From assembly GCF_026262505.1 (NCBI RefSeq), contig NC_067204.1, positions 8,279,797-8,343,796 on the forward strand: 64,000 bases of DNA, given 5' to 3'. The notes beneath the pieces were generated by a model. That model had not been told where the DNA came from, searched no databases, and worked only from the letters and a program-made list of their open reading frames with translations. The DNA comes from Trichomonas vaginalis G3 (lineage: Eukaryota; Parabasalia; Trichomonadida; Trichomonadidae). The position numbers and the translations under genes are program-made. The stretch's first letter is position 1. The number at the start of each line of letters is the position of its first letter. Below, piece after piece: positions 10,068 to 20,896 of the stretch.

Positions 10068-10514
10068 GAAAACAAAATATGTACGTTTTGGAATTTTAGG
10101 TCCAATAGATTTTATACAAAATTATCTATGGTCTTGATCTTCAGGACATTTTATTAACAATTCTCTGTACAATAGGATGTTTGGTCACTAAATTTTTTCA
10201 CCAAACGAAAAACTTGTTGCTTTTATCTTTCGATTTTCTAGATTTGTTCAACCTATTGGATGACCAATCCAAATTATGTTTCAATTTGATTTGGATTTTT
10301 CAAAAAATTGATCGATATTCAAAAAATGAAAAACAAAATTGTATTTTTTGAATTACTTTTTTGGGAAATCGAAATATTTTGGAAAGATTTTGTTCAATTC
10401 TAATCTGTAAAATGTTTTAATTTTAGATGAACATTCTAATTATACTCGAAAATTTGATATTCGAATTCGAGGGATCTAAATGTTAAAATTTGTCACTTTT
10501 TAGGATTTCAAAAT
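10068..10514. other. Divergent promoter region
   Basis: 447 bp between the starts of the Tubby gene (minus) and the small gene at 10515 (plus). It is very AT-rich. An Initiator for the plus-strand gene is at 10493; none is obvious for the Tubby gene. Confidence 0.6.
10493..10500 (+). promoter_or_regulatory. Trichomonad Initiator TCACTTTT
   Basis: TCACTTTT matches the trichomonad Inr (TCA+1 Y W). A+1 would be 10495, 20 nt upstream of the ATG at 10515. Confidence 0.75.
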
Positions 10515-11159
10515 ATGATTTTTCTTTTATTTATTGCTTTAACATCATCAAAAGTCCCTATAATGACAGAAGCAGAAATAATTAGCGAAGTTAAAGGCTT
10601 GCCGAGACGTGAAGGGTATTATGCTCTATATATTCAATATGAATTTGAAGATTTACCTTTAGTTTTCTTGTCTTTCAAGCTAATGCTTTATGGTCTTCAA
10701 TTAATATGGTTAAACAATCCTCGTTTTTGCGTAGTAATTGATCCAAGCATTGATGAACCATATATGAAAATGTATCCTTCAGGTGCTAAGGCTTCAAAAT
10801 ACCCGATTATGCAAATAAACGAGATGAAGCACGGTTGGGGATCACAGGATTACGGCGCAGTTCAATATTATTCTCATATGTATCGTGCCCAAAAAGATTT
10901 TATGGATATTAAGAAACTAATATACAATAAAACAACTAAAGGAAAGACTTCAGGCATCAAAAGGGATCTGAAATCATTAGAAACAGAAAAAGAAAAAATA
11001 ATTAATAACACTAACCACATTTATAGCAACTTATTTGAATTGCGTAAGATTCAGAGAAACTTAGTTAAGGAAAACATTCTCGAATATGGAGCTCCATCGA
11101 TGAAAACTCGTTTTTCATATCTCTTTAAGAATCAAGATGAAAACGCGGCATCTACATAG
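10515..11159 (+). CDS. Hypothetical protein with apolar N-terminus and C-terminal helix
   Basis: 214 residues, family not recognised. MIFLLFIALTSSKVP looks like a short signal peptide, and a second apolar stretch (LPLVFLSFKLMLYGLQLIWL, ~50-70) precedes a segment with alternating beta-like strands (FCVVIDPSID, YPIMQINEM). Residues ~130-190 are charged and probably coiled coil (SLETEKEKIINN). The middle could be a degenerate thioredoxin-like fold, but no CxxC is present. A good Initiator 20 nt upstream and an AUG with a short leader support a real gene. The stop is TAG. Confidence 0.65.
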   Translation: MIFLLFIALTSSKVPIMTEAEIISEVKGLPRREGYYALYIQYEFEDLPLVFLSFKLMLYGLQLIWLNNPRFCVVIDPSIDEPYMKMYPSGAKASKYPIMQINEMKHGWGSQDYGAVQYYSHMYRAQKDFMDIKKLIYNKTTKGKTSGIKRDLKSLETEKEKIINNTNHIYSNLFELRKIQRNLVKENILEYGAPSMKTRFSYLFKNQDENAAST

Positions 11160-12120
11160 AGCAATGCATCCCAATTGATCAAACGATTTATTTACATAAT
11201 GAAATGGTCTATCAATCCTCCGAAATTTAAGGATCAATTTTAAACAAAAGATTGAGTATTCAAACCAACGGAAGCAATTCAAAATATACGGATTAAGATG
11301 CTTTCCATCTATTCTCTACGGCACGAGTTAATTCCATTTTTTTTTTATCAAATTGACATTTTTTTGTTAAAATGTCTAAAAAACTTCATTTAGTAAAAAG
11401 TCTTTTACAACGAATTACTTTTAATGATTTTTTAATCAACAATTGAGAATTCGAGGGAATGTTATATAAGTAGAAAGATGACTGGAATGCATTTCAATAT
11501 TTTTCACTAAGATATCTGAAATGATAATGTCATTAGATCCTCGAGAGAGTAATAAATTGAATTCAATCATGAAATCATAAATCTTCTTATGGAGACCTTG
11601 AAATAGGTCTCCAATTTGTATTTAGGATTATGCAATAGGAAGTTACGGTTAAAAACAGTTTTCATTTTGAATATTGTTATCTTTTTCCTTCTGTCTTTAA
11701 AATTAGAGTCTTATCTAAACAAATATTTCGTGAGAGTATTATTAATCAATATCCAGTTGATAAACTTGTGTTCTCCATATTATGGTTTTTTAAATTCACA
11801 TTTTATTATTTTGATCTTAATTTAATAACCATGACTTGTAATTTATATGAAATTTCTTCAAATAATCAATTTCAAGCGTTGAAGATTAGTCCAAACCCAT
11901 ACGGAATTGATTCTGGGAAAGAAAACGAACAAAATTCGCTTCTGTTTTTGAAATTCCTATATATATTCGATACACAGTTAATATTACATATGCGAAATCA
12001 AAATTAAAAATTCGATGAAACCGCCAATCAAAATAAAATTAATGCAATTCTAATTATTCCTGTTCTCAGAACAATATTTTTTCCCAAGATGAAGGTGCTT
12101 ATCAAATTATTTCTTGAATT
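11160..12120. other. Gene-free AT-rich region before the transposon
   Basis: No credible gene. At 11591-11612 there is a perfect 8-bp stem (GGAGACCT/AGGTCTCC) with a 6-nt loop. An Initiator-like TTCACTAAG near 11503 is followed by only a 19-codon frame (ATG at 11521), perhaps a decayed gene start. Confidence 0.55.
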
Positions 12121-12952
12121 TTATTTTTGAGAGGTAGGGCAACGATAGGTCAAAAAGGCTTCTCTGATAGATTTCCTTGCCTTTTGGATATGCTATAATA
12201 TATAGCCTAGCATGATAGGATATGATGTCAAAAGTTAGAACATAACTTAGGATCTTGAGAAAAATGAAAAACAAAAATTACATAAAAAAGAAAAATTTTA
12301 TCTAATTTGTTTTTTTGGACCGAATAAGTAATTTTATTGAATTTCAATACGACACATAGATTTTATTATTAGTAATAAATATAATGGTTTACTATTAACA
12401 AGGAACCTAAACTAATGAAAATTTGATTTCAAATATTGTATATGATTATCATAGATTACCAAAATATATTGCTATTTATGAGGATATAATATTGATTATT
12501 AGTAAATCGTATAAATTTAATAAATATACCATGAATATTGAATGAATTTCTTGATTCATAGGGGTAAAACGCGCTTTTATATGATTTAGACAGAGAATTT
12601 ATGAGATGTAAATAACACAATAAAGGTTTATATTGAATATTTTCTAAAAATAAATCGAAATTATAAAAAACAATACATTTATTCATTGAAACTACTTGGA
12701 CAAATATGAAACAAGCATTCAGGCAATACTTTTGAGACTTCAACGCATCTGATAATTTTTATATAACTTCACCTCTTATGCTTAGAGTGGAGGTATTGAG
12801 ATCGTATAAGTATAGATGAGCTCACATTCAGATATGATGTGTGAACTTCTGTTTTCACTGCAATTTTGAATCAGAATAAACTCAAAACAAGAATAAAATG
12901 ATATACTCACTCTCTAAATGTGTTCGAGATCTAAAGTTGTATGAATAAAACG

Positions 12953-13001
12953 ATTCATCTTTCGAAGCCTCCCATTTAATGAGAGACTTCGAAAGATGAA
13001 T
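12953..13001. repeat. 15-bp inverted repeat inside the transposon
   Basis: ATTCATCTTTCGAAG at 12953-12967 pairs with CTTCGAAAGATGAAT at 12987-13001, separated by 19 nt. A subterminal hairpin of this kind is common in DNA transposons. Confidence 0.75.
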
Positions 13002-13151
13002 GTATTCATGTAGATGAAATACTATATATGACCATGTGTGATACTAAAGATATCAAAATGTTCATTTTTAAGTGCAATAGAAGGGTTATCTCTCGTAAAA
13101 TCTCAATTTAAGGAAGATTTAGAAAGAACTACTTTCCTAAGTAGATAGTGT

Positions 13152-13421
13152 GTGGTTTCTGTCTTTTGGTTGATCAGGAACTATGAAATTAAGTCGGACA
13201 GAAAGAAGTTCTTTCCAAAACAGACTCCAAATGAGTTGTTCGAAAAGAACTTCCTTCTGTATATGGATAATTGTAGTTACCACACTGAAGTATGTGATTG
13301 TGATGATGGAGTTCTCGATAAATCTAAAATCGGATTAAGATTAATTGAAAACTCAAGTAATTCTTTGAAATCTTGTGTTGTCTGGCACTATAATAACCAA
13401 AGAATGAGAATATTATGTTGA
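13152..13421 (+). pseudogene. Possible transposase remnant
   Basis: An 89-codon open frame inside the TIR element. The segment FFPKQTPNELFEKNFLLYMD followed by NCSYHTEV has a D-N-x-x-x-H pattern like the second catalytic Asp block of Tc1/mariner/IS630-type DDE enzymes. Nothing else of the domain is readable. A GC-rich hairpin with 7-bp stem and loop ATTC follows at 13437-13454. Confidence 0.3.
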
Positions 13422-15665
13422 ATGATGAGTACGTGTGCTCGGCATTCGCCGAGCGAATTGAGTTTAACGTACTATGAAAAGTGACAAATTTGGGCTTTTT
13501 TTCCTAGGGTTATGATCTCTTCCTTTCTGCTCAATACGACAGAAATGAAAGAATGAATTTGTACTCCCTAATTGATTACTACAATCTGTATCTATCTTTA
13601 ACATAGAATTAGCTGCATTGTGATTTATACTCCAGAATTATTCAATTTAAGATCAACCTCGTAAATTTTAATCATATTGCACCAATACTCCTACGTTGAG
13701 ATAAGAACATGATTATACATACCAAAGCCCCATATTAAAAATCAAAATTTAGCACCTCCATTATGCAACCACATTATTCGTCGCAAATAAGTATATTTAC
13801 GCATATTATGATGCATATTCACACAACTCGTATACATGAAAAGTTATTAAAATCAGACAAAATTATTGCAATAAGGAAAAAAAACAACTTTATTATATAT
13901 GTTAGTAATGAATTACAAATATTTCTACAAAGAATGCTCAATACTTCATATAATCTTCGAATATTTCTTATTACAAGTTAATACATTTTGACTCGAACAT
14001 GATAAACAAAAGCGACACGCTGATTACTACATTTATGAAAATATAGTACGTTTCCATTCATCTGTTTACTTGTTTTTGTTGGAATAAAATCATTTTTTTT
14101 TTCTTTCATGAAATAAGAATTTTGCTGCGAAAGCAATATCTCTAACAATAATTAATACATTACGTCAACTCTGGAATGAGTATTTATCAAATATGATATC
14201 AAAATCAAAAATTAGTTGTTTTTTATGAGTAAAAACGATGTAAATTGATTATTTGACTAATTATCAAATACTTTGATTTTCCAAATTTTTTTCGAAATTG
14301 ATTTTTTCATGTGAAAATTCAAATTGTTTAATTTCATTTTTGAAATTTTGAATTTTTTTTGGAATTTTGAGTTGATCAATTCAGCAGAATTGATAATGCT
14401 ATTGCTTTAGGGCATACCACAAGGTGATGAATAAAAGGTGAACATTAACAAATTATTTTAAATCACAAATATCATCCTCATCAACTTTAATTCTAAAAAG
14501 AACTGTACTGAATTATGAAAATGCATGATTTACATTATTAAAATCTTTGAATGAAAATAGTACAAGATAAGTTTTTATTCATTTTTAATTAGATTTAAAC
14601 GAAAAACTACTCCATATTAAAATTTAAGTCGAGAAATCGTATTTTGTTCTTATTTGTTAGCATTTTGTAGACATTCTAATCTTGAATTAATTTGTTACAT
14701 GATATTATTAACAAATTTAACTGAAAAAATATGTTAATATGGAATAAACCATGATTATATAAGCTATCAATGCTATATATACATATGTAAAAGATTCATA
14801 TTAACTCAATTAACAAAAATGATAGATTTTCATAAAGGTTCAATCTAGGTTCGTCCGAAAATTTTGATTTTTATATAGAAGACATAGTTTCATATACATA
14901 ATTAAATTTTCAAACAAATTTGATCATACCATTTATTAAGCAGGATAGTATATTAATTACTATCAGTATAAAAATATAAAAATGATTATATTTAATTATT
15001 GCATAATTTAGTCAAAGAGTTATAAGCCTCAAGTGATCGTTATCACCTTCAATGCACGTATACTTTATTGATTCATAGATATTTAATCTATGTTTGACAT
15101 GTTGTTGTCGTCATTCGTTTTGTTCCCATTCTTCCTAAGTTAGAATTAGAGAATACACCATCCACATCATCTAATTTGGTCCTCAGCGATAGATTGGTTC
15201 ATTTTGGAGGAGTCCCATCAGACAGTTTTCGAGCACCAAATATCAAATTTTAATGTATACAAATCTTTAGTGATTTATCTCTTTTATGATGAGTAAAAGG
15301 TTTCTGCTCATCAACATTTGATTTCCGACATATATGATTTCTAATTGCAATTATTTACTTTCTTTTTATAATCTAACTCTGTGACTCATACCATAAATTA
15401 ATTATTGGAAAGTGTCAATATGTTTGGCACAACGCATGGCGGAAGATACCAAACCATGCAGGGAATATGATACGTTTAAGATCTCCGAACTTTTTTTCCA
15501 AAAATTTTCTATCGTTGCCCTACCTCTTATTTTTGACAGCATTTCAAATGATTAACCGAGTCTCAAGAGAACAGATATATTTTTGTTATCAAACATTTCT
15601 GAAATAATTTTATTTTTTGTTTGAAATAGAACTCAATAAAAAGTGACAATTAGGCATATATTCCA

Positions 15666-16844
15666 ATGACAACCCCGCAACCAAAACCCGGGGATAAAAA
15701 AATAATTCATTTTTACAGACTCATTAAAATAGAAAACATTATATATTCATCACCTCCGGATAAAATTCCAAACATATTACAAATCGTTAGACAAATTGAT
15801 ATGGTTTTCCGTGATTACATTATTAAATTATTGACGTACATGACCAAAACAAAGCGCCTTAAATATAATATTATTGTAGATTTTTTCCAAGCTTTGGATT
15901 GCCCCATTCCCGAGAACGCAGAAAAGGAATTTCAGGAGTACTATGAACGCGTTGCCTCACTCCCCAATAAACCAAAAGAGATCGACGATATTTATCCGCC
16001 AAAATCCGTCGCTTACGCAATTGTTCATGATGATGTTGACACATTCCGGTCTTACTTTCTGAGCGACAAGAATAATCAGACTGAGTTTTATAATCAAACT
16101 GTAGTCTTCCAGGGTAATAATTTGACTTATATCCACTTGGCGGCTCAAACATGCGCAGTTAACTGTTTTACCTTCCTTCTGAACTATTATCCAACATACG
16201 ATGATGACCTACTTGATTCAGCAGTAATAGGCGGCAATATGGATATTATTCAGTTAGTCCTGAAAAATCCAAATCTCCAGCTAAAGAACCACCTTAGAAC
16301 TGCTATTATATATCATCAAAATAATGTCGTCGGAAAGATATTTAAGGAATCTTCGGAAGAATTTCTCAATATCGACCTGCAGTTCTGCATTTCAACAATG
16401 AACCGATCAAGTTTGTATCTCATTATTAAAGAAATGTCAAGACTTGAATGCATTGATCGCAGAGATTCCAATTTACAAACAGCACTTATCGTCGCGACTC
16501 GTTTGGGCGAACTCGATATCGTCGAATACTTACTCGAATGCAAAGCGGATATCGAAGCTAAGGATGCAATCGGCGAGACCGCTTTATTAACGGCCGCAAC
16601 TTACGGACATTTTAATGTTGTATGCTTATTAGTTACTAAAGGCGCCAACATTGAAGCCCAAGATAAGTACCTATGGACACCACTTATGGCGGCGTGCGCA
16701 AATGGTTACGAGGATATTGTACGAATCCTAATTTCAACTGGCGCAAATCCAAATGCAAGAGATATCATGGGTAAATCATGTTACGAAAGGGCAAAACCTA
16801 ATATCCAAATGATGCTCAACATATCTGGTGAACGCCAGCCTTAA
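15666..16844 (+). CDS. Ankyrin-repeat protein (DUF3447-like N-terminus)
   Basis: 392 residues, complete. The N-terminal half is helical and of the kind seen before ankyrins in trichomonad DUF3447 proteins (IHLAAQTCAVNCFTFLL, DDDLLDSAVIGGNMDIIQLV). Four regular ankyrin repeats close the protein (QTALIVATRLGELDIVEYLL, ETALLTAATYGHFNVVCLL, TPLMAACANGYEDIVRILI). The leader MTTPQPKPGDKK is unrelated to the usual MSxxx...YxEL start. GC in the coding part is higher than in the neighbouring ankyrin genes. Its partner is unknown; ankyrins are protein-binding scaffolds. It lies just downstream of the decayed transposon. Confidence 0.85.
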   Translation: MTTPQPKPGDKKIIHFYRLIKIENIIYSSPPDKIPNILQIVRQIDMVFRDYIIKLLTYMTKTKRLKYNIIVDFFQALDCPIPENAEKEFQEYYERVASLPNKPKEIDDIYPPKSVAYAIVHDDVDTFRSYFLSDKNNQTEFYNQTVVFQGNNLTYIHLAAQTCAVNCFTFLLNYYPTYDDDLLDSAVIGGNMDIIQLVLKNPNLQLKNHLRTAIIYHQNNVVGKIFKESSEEFLNIDLQFCISTMNRSSLYLIIKEMSRLECIDRRDSNLQTALIVATRLGELDIVEYLLECKADIEAKDAIGETALLTAATYGHFNVVCLLVTKGANIEAQDKYLWTPLMAACANGYEDIVRILISTGANPNARDIMGKSCYERAKPNIQMMLNISGERQP

Positions 16845-17299
16845 TTATTTGTTTGAAAATATTAGTAAATGTTTGGTATAAAAAAATAAGATTTAAAAAT
16901 CCCCTTATATGTAGTAATTAATAAATCTTTTGATTTTAAATTCCAATTTCCATTTTTCAAATGATTTTTAGTTGTATCATAACCAATAGTATTCCTCTCG
17001 TTCAAACAAGTAGCACACAACTTCTATTAAAGCAAGGAAGACAGGTCTACCTTTTACAACTCAGCTTATTTGATGATAATGTGAGGATAGGTAGACAATT
17101 GAATCACAGAACCTGCTCTTACTAAAACTCAGAAATACTAGTATATTGACAATGAAAACAAATTTGATTTCAGGGATGTATTTGTTTTTCAAAATATGTC
17201 TCTAAATTGTATTATGTTAAATCGGGATTTGATATGCTAAAGGTAGTTAATATGAAGTTTTAAGATGTATATATTTAAAATCAAGCAAAGAAGAGTCAT
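16845..17299. other. Intergenic region between convergent genes
   Basis: 455 bp, AT-rich, with no gene or repeat that I can see. Confidence 0.6.
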
Positions 17300-17779
17300 T
17301 TAGAGACGGCGACCGCGGCGACCACCCTTCCTGCGGGTAGAATCGTGTGGGAGTGGTGTAACATCTTCGATACGGCCAATCTTAACACCAGCACGTGCAA
17401 GAGCACGGAGGGCGGATTGAGCACCCTGGGCTGGGAGACGGCGGGAGGAACCACCTTCACCACGGAACTTGATGTGAACGCCATCAACGCCGAGTTCTTT
17501 CAGACGGGCAGCAACGGCCTGAGCTGCAAGCATAGCAGCGTATGGTGTAGCCTCATCACGCTGGGCACGAACGGCGATACCACCTGTGCAGCGGGCGAGT
17601 GTTTCAGAACCAGAAAGATCTGTAACATGAACGAATGTATCGTTCTTGGAAGCATAAATGTGGGCAACACCCATAACGATTTCGCCATCACGCTTGACTG
17701 GGCCAAGTTGGACATCCTTCTTTCCTGTTGTAGCTGTCTGATCAGCTGGAGCTGCTGGAGCTGCTTCTGGTGCTGACAT
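17300..17779 (-). CDS. RPS14: Small-subunit ribosomal protein uS11 (eS14)
   Basis: 159 residues from the ATG at 17779 (the upstream in-frame TTG is not used). Almost every segment matches cytosolic RPS14/uS11: [27 protein letters not shown] [33 protein letters not shown] and the C-terminus [14 protein letters not shown]. It sits on the 40S platform near the decoding-region rRNA. The N-terminal ~20 residues are Ala/Pro-rich, not the Lys-rich stretch of animals. Strong C/G-ending codon bias marks it as highly expressed, in contrast to the AT-rich surroundings. The stop overlaps TAAA, the trichomonad poly(A) signal type. A TCATAG Initiator-like site lies ~33 nt upstream. Confidence 0.97.
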   Translation of the reverse strand: MSAPEAAPAAPADQTATTGKKDVQLGPVKRDGEIVMGVAHIYASKNDTFVHVTDLSGSETLARCTGGIAVRAQRDEATPYAAMLAAQAVAARLKELGVDGVHIKFRGEGGSSRRLPAQGAQSALRALARAGVKIGRIEDVTPLPHDSTRRKGGRRGRRL

Positions 17780-18234
17780 TAAAAAAGGATCGACCAAAAC
17801 CGTTCATTCTATGAAACTTGACAAATTGAATATTTTACATTGTCAAAAATACTATGATTTTTTTGCCATTTTAATCGTTCATATCATTAATAAATACTGC
17901 TTGCTTTAAACATACTATCAAAATGAAGTTGATAATTCATCAAATAAGCTATGTCATGAGATGTTTAATATAATGGAAATTCTCCGAAATTGATTTTCAC
18001 TCACTATAGTTCCCATAGTATAGTAGCATTATCAAATGAGAGTAACCCTGATGATTCATTTGAAGCGATTCCAAATAACGATTAGATCTTTTTCTATAAG
18101 GATCTCTTCATGAATTGGTTAGTACATATCTAACTTTTTGACTTCCCACATGTATTAGATCAGAATATCCTAATAAATTTTCGGTGATTACCACGGCGAT
18201 CAAGGTGAAAAAATCCATAAATCACAAAAATAAA
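17780..18234. other. Intergenic region upstream of uS11
   Basis: 455 bp containing the uS11 promoter (TCATAG on the minus strand at 17809-17814). Nothing else recognised. Confidence 0.55.
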
Positions 18235-19291
18235 TAAGGGTTTCGTTTTGCGAAAAAAACGTACAATACGCAATTTCGCTAAAAAAACATTTAGCTAGCA
18301 ATTTCGACCTTTGACTCCACTCAAGACGTCACTTTTTTAATTTTGCGGTATCATATTTTTGGAAAATCTTTATGAATATTATATAAAAAGTCTCTTTAAT
18401 ATCTATATTTCATATTTTTATCGATTTTTAAAGTTTTTGCGAAAAGTATTCAATTATTTTTGCTATTTGGTCGGGTAAATGTCAGATTTGCGACATTTTC
18501 TGATATGATATTCAGATTCTACGTTGATAATAATGCTTATAGAACCCTCTTGCTATTGTGTCAAAATTGCGAAACCGATAGCAAAAATATCTCGCAATAT
18601 CAAAATTGAGATATTGAGTGAATTATGCATTATAGAGATTAAAAATCTGATTTGTGAAAACATCTCATCAGTTTCTAGCTAATTCAAAAATCTTTACTAT
18701 CTTATTCGATTAAAATGAAAAGGGAATAGTTTCATTATGCTTTAAATGACAGCCTTATAATATAATCATAGTTTTCGCTCAATATGCAGCTTTTTTTTTC
18801 GAAATCTATGGTCAATATCCTAAATACTGATTGCTTTGCATTCATATCTCTTACATTTTCTATATCCACATCACTATTCATTGCTATTCCTATCTTTTTC
18901 ATTTTTGTTTGTTTCTCATAATTTCTCAAAAAACATGATAACTTGATATTTGTAAATATCATACTTTATAACGTAAATAAGAACTTGACCTATTAAGAAA
19001 AGCAGTAATGAAAAGAAAATCTGAAATTCATAAAAATTACAAGTTTCTGATGACAATTAGCTTAATTAAACCAGGTACAAGATTATATAATTGTATTTTC
19101 TATCCAATTATCCATATAATATCTTATCCAGAAAAAATAACTTGATCAATACCAAATGATTTTTTAACTAGTAAATAAAGTATTTTCTTTACACACACAT
19201 TGTATATCATAGTTTTTTTTTTTTGGTTTCGCAAAACATCCAAAAACAAATATGCTATAAAAGTGACAATTTTAGCAAAACGAAACCCTTA
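18235..19291. mobile_element. 1.06-kb non-coding TIR element (TA-flanked)
   Basis: TAAGGGTTTCGTTTTGC at 18235-18251 is repeated in exact inverse at 19275-19291. Both ends finish in TA, as expected for a TA target-site duplication, although a two-base duplication is weak proof. Subterminal motifs recur inside (TTTCGCAAAAC near 19226, GCGAAAAAAACG near 18251). No coding sequence remains, so this is a MITE-like or internally deleted element. Confidence 0.65.
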
Positions 19292-19407
19292 AAATAAATG
19301 GATAAATAAGGCCTATTCAACCAATATTTAAATGCCATAGTGTGAAAATTATTATTTCGAAAATTGAATACTTTATGAAATTATCTGGCCGCATTATCTA
19401 ATTTTTT

Positions 19408-19414
19408 TCATTTC
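19408..19414 (+). promoter_or_regulatory. Trichomonad Initiator TCATTTC
   Basis: It matches TCA+1 Y W, with A+1 at 19410, 14 nt before the ATG of the PDI gene. Confidence 0.75.
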
Positions 19415-19423
19415 AACTTTATA

Positions 19424-20542
19424 ATGTTTGTCTTGTTAAGTCTTGCACGTTCTGAAGTTGTTCCAATTACATCCGAGAACTTCAGTGTAGTTGGCTTAGA
19501 CCGCCCATATATGATTAAGTTCTACAGAGAAACCTGCCCACATTGCCAACAAATGGCTGCAGATTTCGTAGAAGCATCCGAGATGTACACAGAAGTTGGC
19601 TTCGGTGCAATCAGCTGCGAAACAGATAACAAGCTTTGTGATGATTACAAAATTTCTGGTGTTCCAACAGTTATCTTATTTGGTGCTCACAACAAGACAG
19701 GTGCTATCTTCGAGGGTCATGAACGTAATGCCGATGGCTTTGCTGACTTCATTGAAGAAACAATCCATATCAAGGCTGTTCGCCCACCGAAATATGTCAG
19801 AGACCTTACACCATTAAACTACAACCACACACTTGATAACGCTCAGTGTGCATTTGTCACATTCTTCGCCCCATACTGCGGCCACTGCAAGAGATGGCTT
19901 CCAAAGAATAAGATTGTTGCCAAGGCTTTCGCTGCCGATAACAACACAGTTACAGTTGGCACAGTTAACTGCGAAAAGTTCCATAGCCTTTGCGAGAATG
20001 TTCAAGGTTATCCAACAATCAGACTCTTCAAGAAGGGCGTAGCTGAGCCAGTTGAATACTCAGGCGACCGTTCACCAGAAGATGTTGCCAAATTCATCAA
20101 CACAAACTGCGGAACACAACGCGCTGTTGATGGTCTTCTTACAGATGAAGCCGGTATCCTCAAAGAGGCCGAAGAGATTGTCAAGGAATTCCTTCACTCA
20201 GAAGATAAGGCTGCCGCTATCGCCAAGGCCAAGGAGCTCAAGGCTAACCTTTATGTTACATTCATGGAGCGCATTGTCAAGAATGGCGTTGAAAAGAGCA
20301 AGGAAGATCTCGCTAAGATCCGCGCTATGCTTGATGCTCGTACATCATCTTATAAGGTTCTTGATAACCTTAAGACACGTTATAACGTTTTCTCAACACT
20401 TCTCGGAGAAAGAGAGCCAAAGGAAGTTCCAGCCGCTGAACAACCAGCTGCTGAGCAACCAGCTGCTGAACAACCAGCCGCCGAGAAGCCAGCCGCTGAA
20501 CAACCAGCAGCCGAGAAGCCAGCTGAGAACAAGGAGCTCTAA
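19424..20542 (+). CDS. Protein disulfide isomerase with ERp29-type D domain
   Basis: 372 residues. A short apolar signal (MFVLLSLARSEV) leads into two thioredoxin domains: the first with the unusual active site CPHC (residues 38-41), the second with classical CGHC (~155). A helical region at ~245-335 (LKEAEEIVKEFLHSEDKAAA, KVLDNLKTRYNVFSTLL) matches the ERp29 C-terminal D domain, as in plant and Dictyostelium two-domain PDIs. The tail is a series of AAEQP/AAEKP units ending in NKEL, probably a KDEL-like ER retrieval signal. It would form and shuffle disulfides in secretory proteins. Codons are C-ending, suggesting high expression. The stop is within TAAA. Confidence 0.93.
   Translation: MFVLLSLARSEVVPITSENFSVVGLDRPYMIKFYRETCPHCQQMAADFVEASEMYTEVGFGAISCETDNKLCDDYKISGVPTVILFGAHNKTGAIFEGHERNADGFADFIEETIHIKAVRPPKYVRDLTPLNYNHTLDNAQCAFVTFFAPYCGHCKRWLPKNKIVAKAFAADNNTVTVGTVNCEKFHSLCENVQGYPTIRLFKKGVAEPVEYSGDRSPEDVAKFINTNCGTQRAVDGLLTDEAGILKEAEEIVKEFLHSEDKAAAIAKAKELKANLYVTFMERIVKNGVEKSKEDLAKIRAMLDARTSSYKVLDNLKTRYNVFSTLLGEREPKEVPAAEQPAAEQPAAEQPAAEKPAAEQPAAEKPAENKEL
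20430..20525 (+). repeat. 15-bp coding minisatellite
   Basis: About six copies of GCTGAACAACCAGCT-type units encode (AAEQP/AAEKP)n at the PDI C-terminus. They keep frame and vary at third positions. Confidence 0.8.
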
Positions 20543-20896
20543 AACACACAAAATTTTTACAATAACACAAATTAAACAAATCATATTAGAAAAATTTTTT
20601 CTTATATATTTTTAACACTTTTTCCCAATTATAGGATTGATATTTTTATGATTAAATGCCAACATAAAATATATTCATCATACTATATATATTCACTGTT
20701 TCAAAATCTAAAAAAGATCGCAATATTCAATTCTGTTGTCATAGGATGTATTTCATGATATTGTGTCACTTCAACGATGCTTCGCGCCTGTTATCAGAAA
20801 TTTGAATTCAAGTCAGATGGGTGTAACAGCATCCTTAAGTATACTTCAATATTAATTTATAAACTACTATAGAGAGTTGATGTAGTAAAAGAAATA
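20543..20896. other. Intergenic region with a dispersed repeat
   Basis: 354 bp. Roughly 20755-20835 is similar to 25695-25775 (blocks AAATTTGAAT, AAGTCAGATGGGYGTAA), a degenerate ~80-bp repeat. No gene. Confidence 0.55.

Larger units (their letters stand above)
12131..15526. mobile_element. Decayed DNA transposon, MULE-like (3.4 kb, 18-bp TIRs, 10-bp TSD)
   Basis: GAGGTAGGGCAACGATAG at 12131-12148 recurs as its exact reverse complement at 15509-15526. The element is flanked by a perfect 10-bp direct repeat TTATTTTTGA (12121-12130 and 15527-15536), a target site duplication. A 9-11-bp TSD with inverted ends is typical of Mutator-like elements, which are abundant in Trichomonas. The interior is eroded: the longest remnant is an 89-codon frame at 13152-13421 containing LLYMDNCSYHT, reminiscent of the second-Asp motif of DDE transposases, though its first codon is not followed by a full enzyme. 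Termini and TSD are certain; the superfamily is inferred from TSD length. Confidence 0.8.

Noticed and set aside
13437-13454. GC-rich hairpin as a bacterial terminator
   Set aside because: The perfect 7-bp stem with loop ATTC lies in transposon debris of a eukaryote and is not followed by a T-run.
14838-14862. GGTTCAATCTAGGTTCG as a tRNA T-arm
   Set aside because: No acceptor stem or anticodon arm can be found around it.
20755-20835. Part of a tRNA or snRNA gene
   Set aside because: No A-box/B-box pair or cloverleaf; similar only to 25695-25775. I found no tRNA, rRNA or snRNA anywhere in the window by eye.
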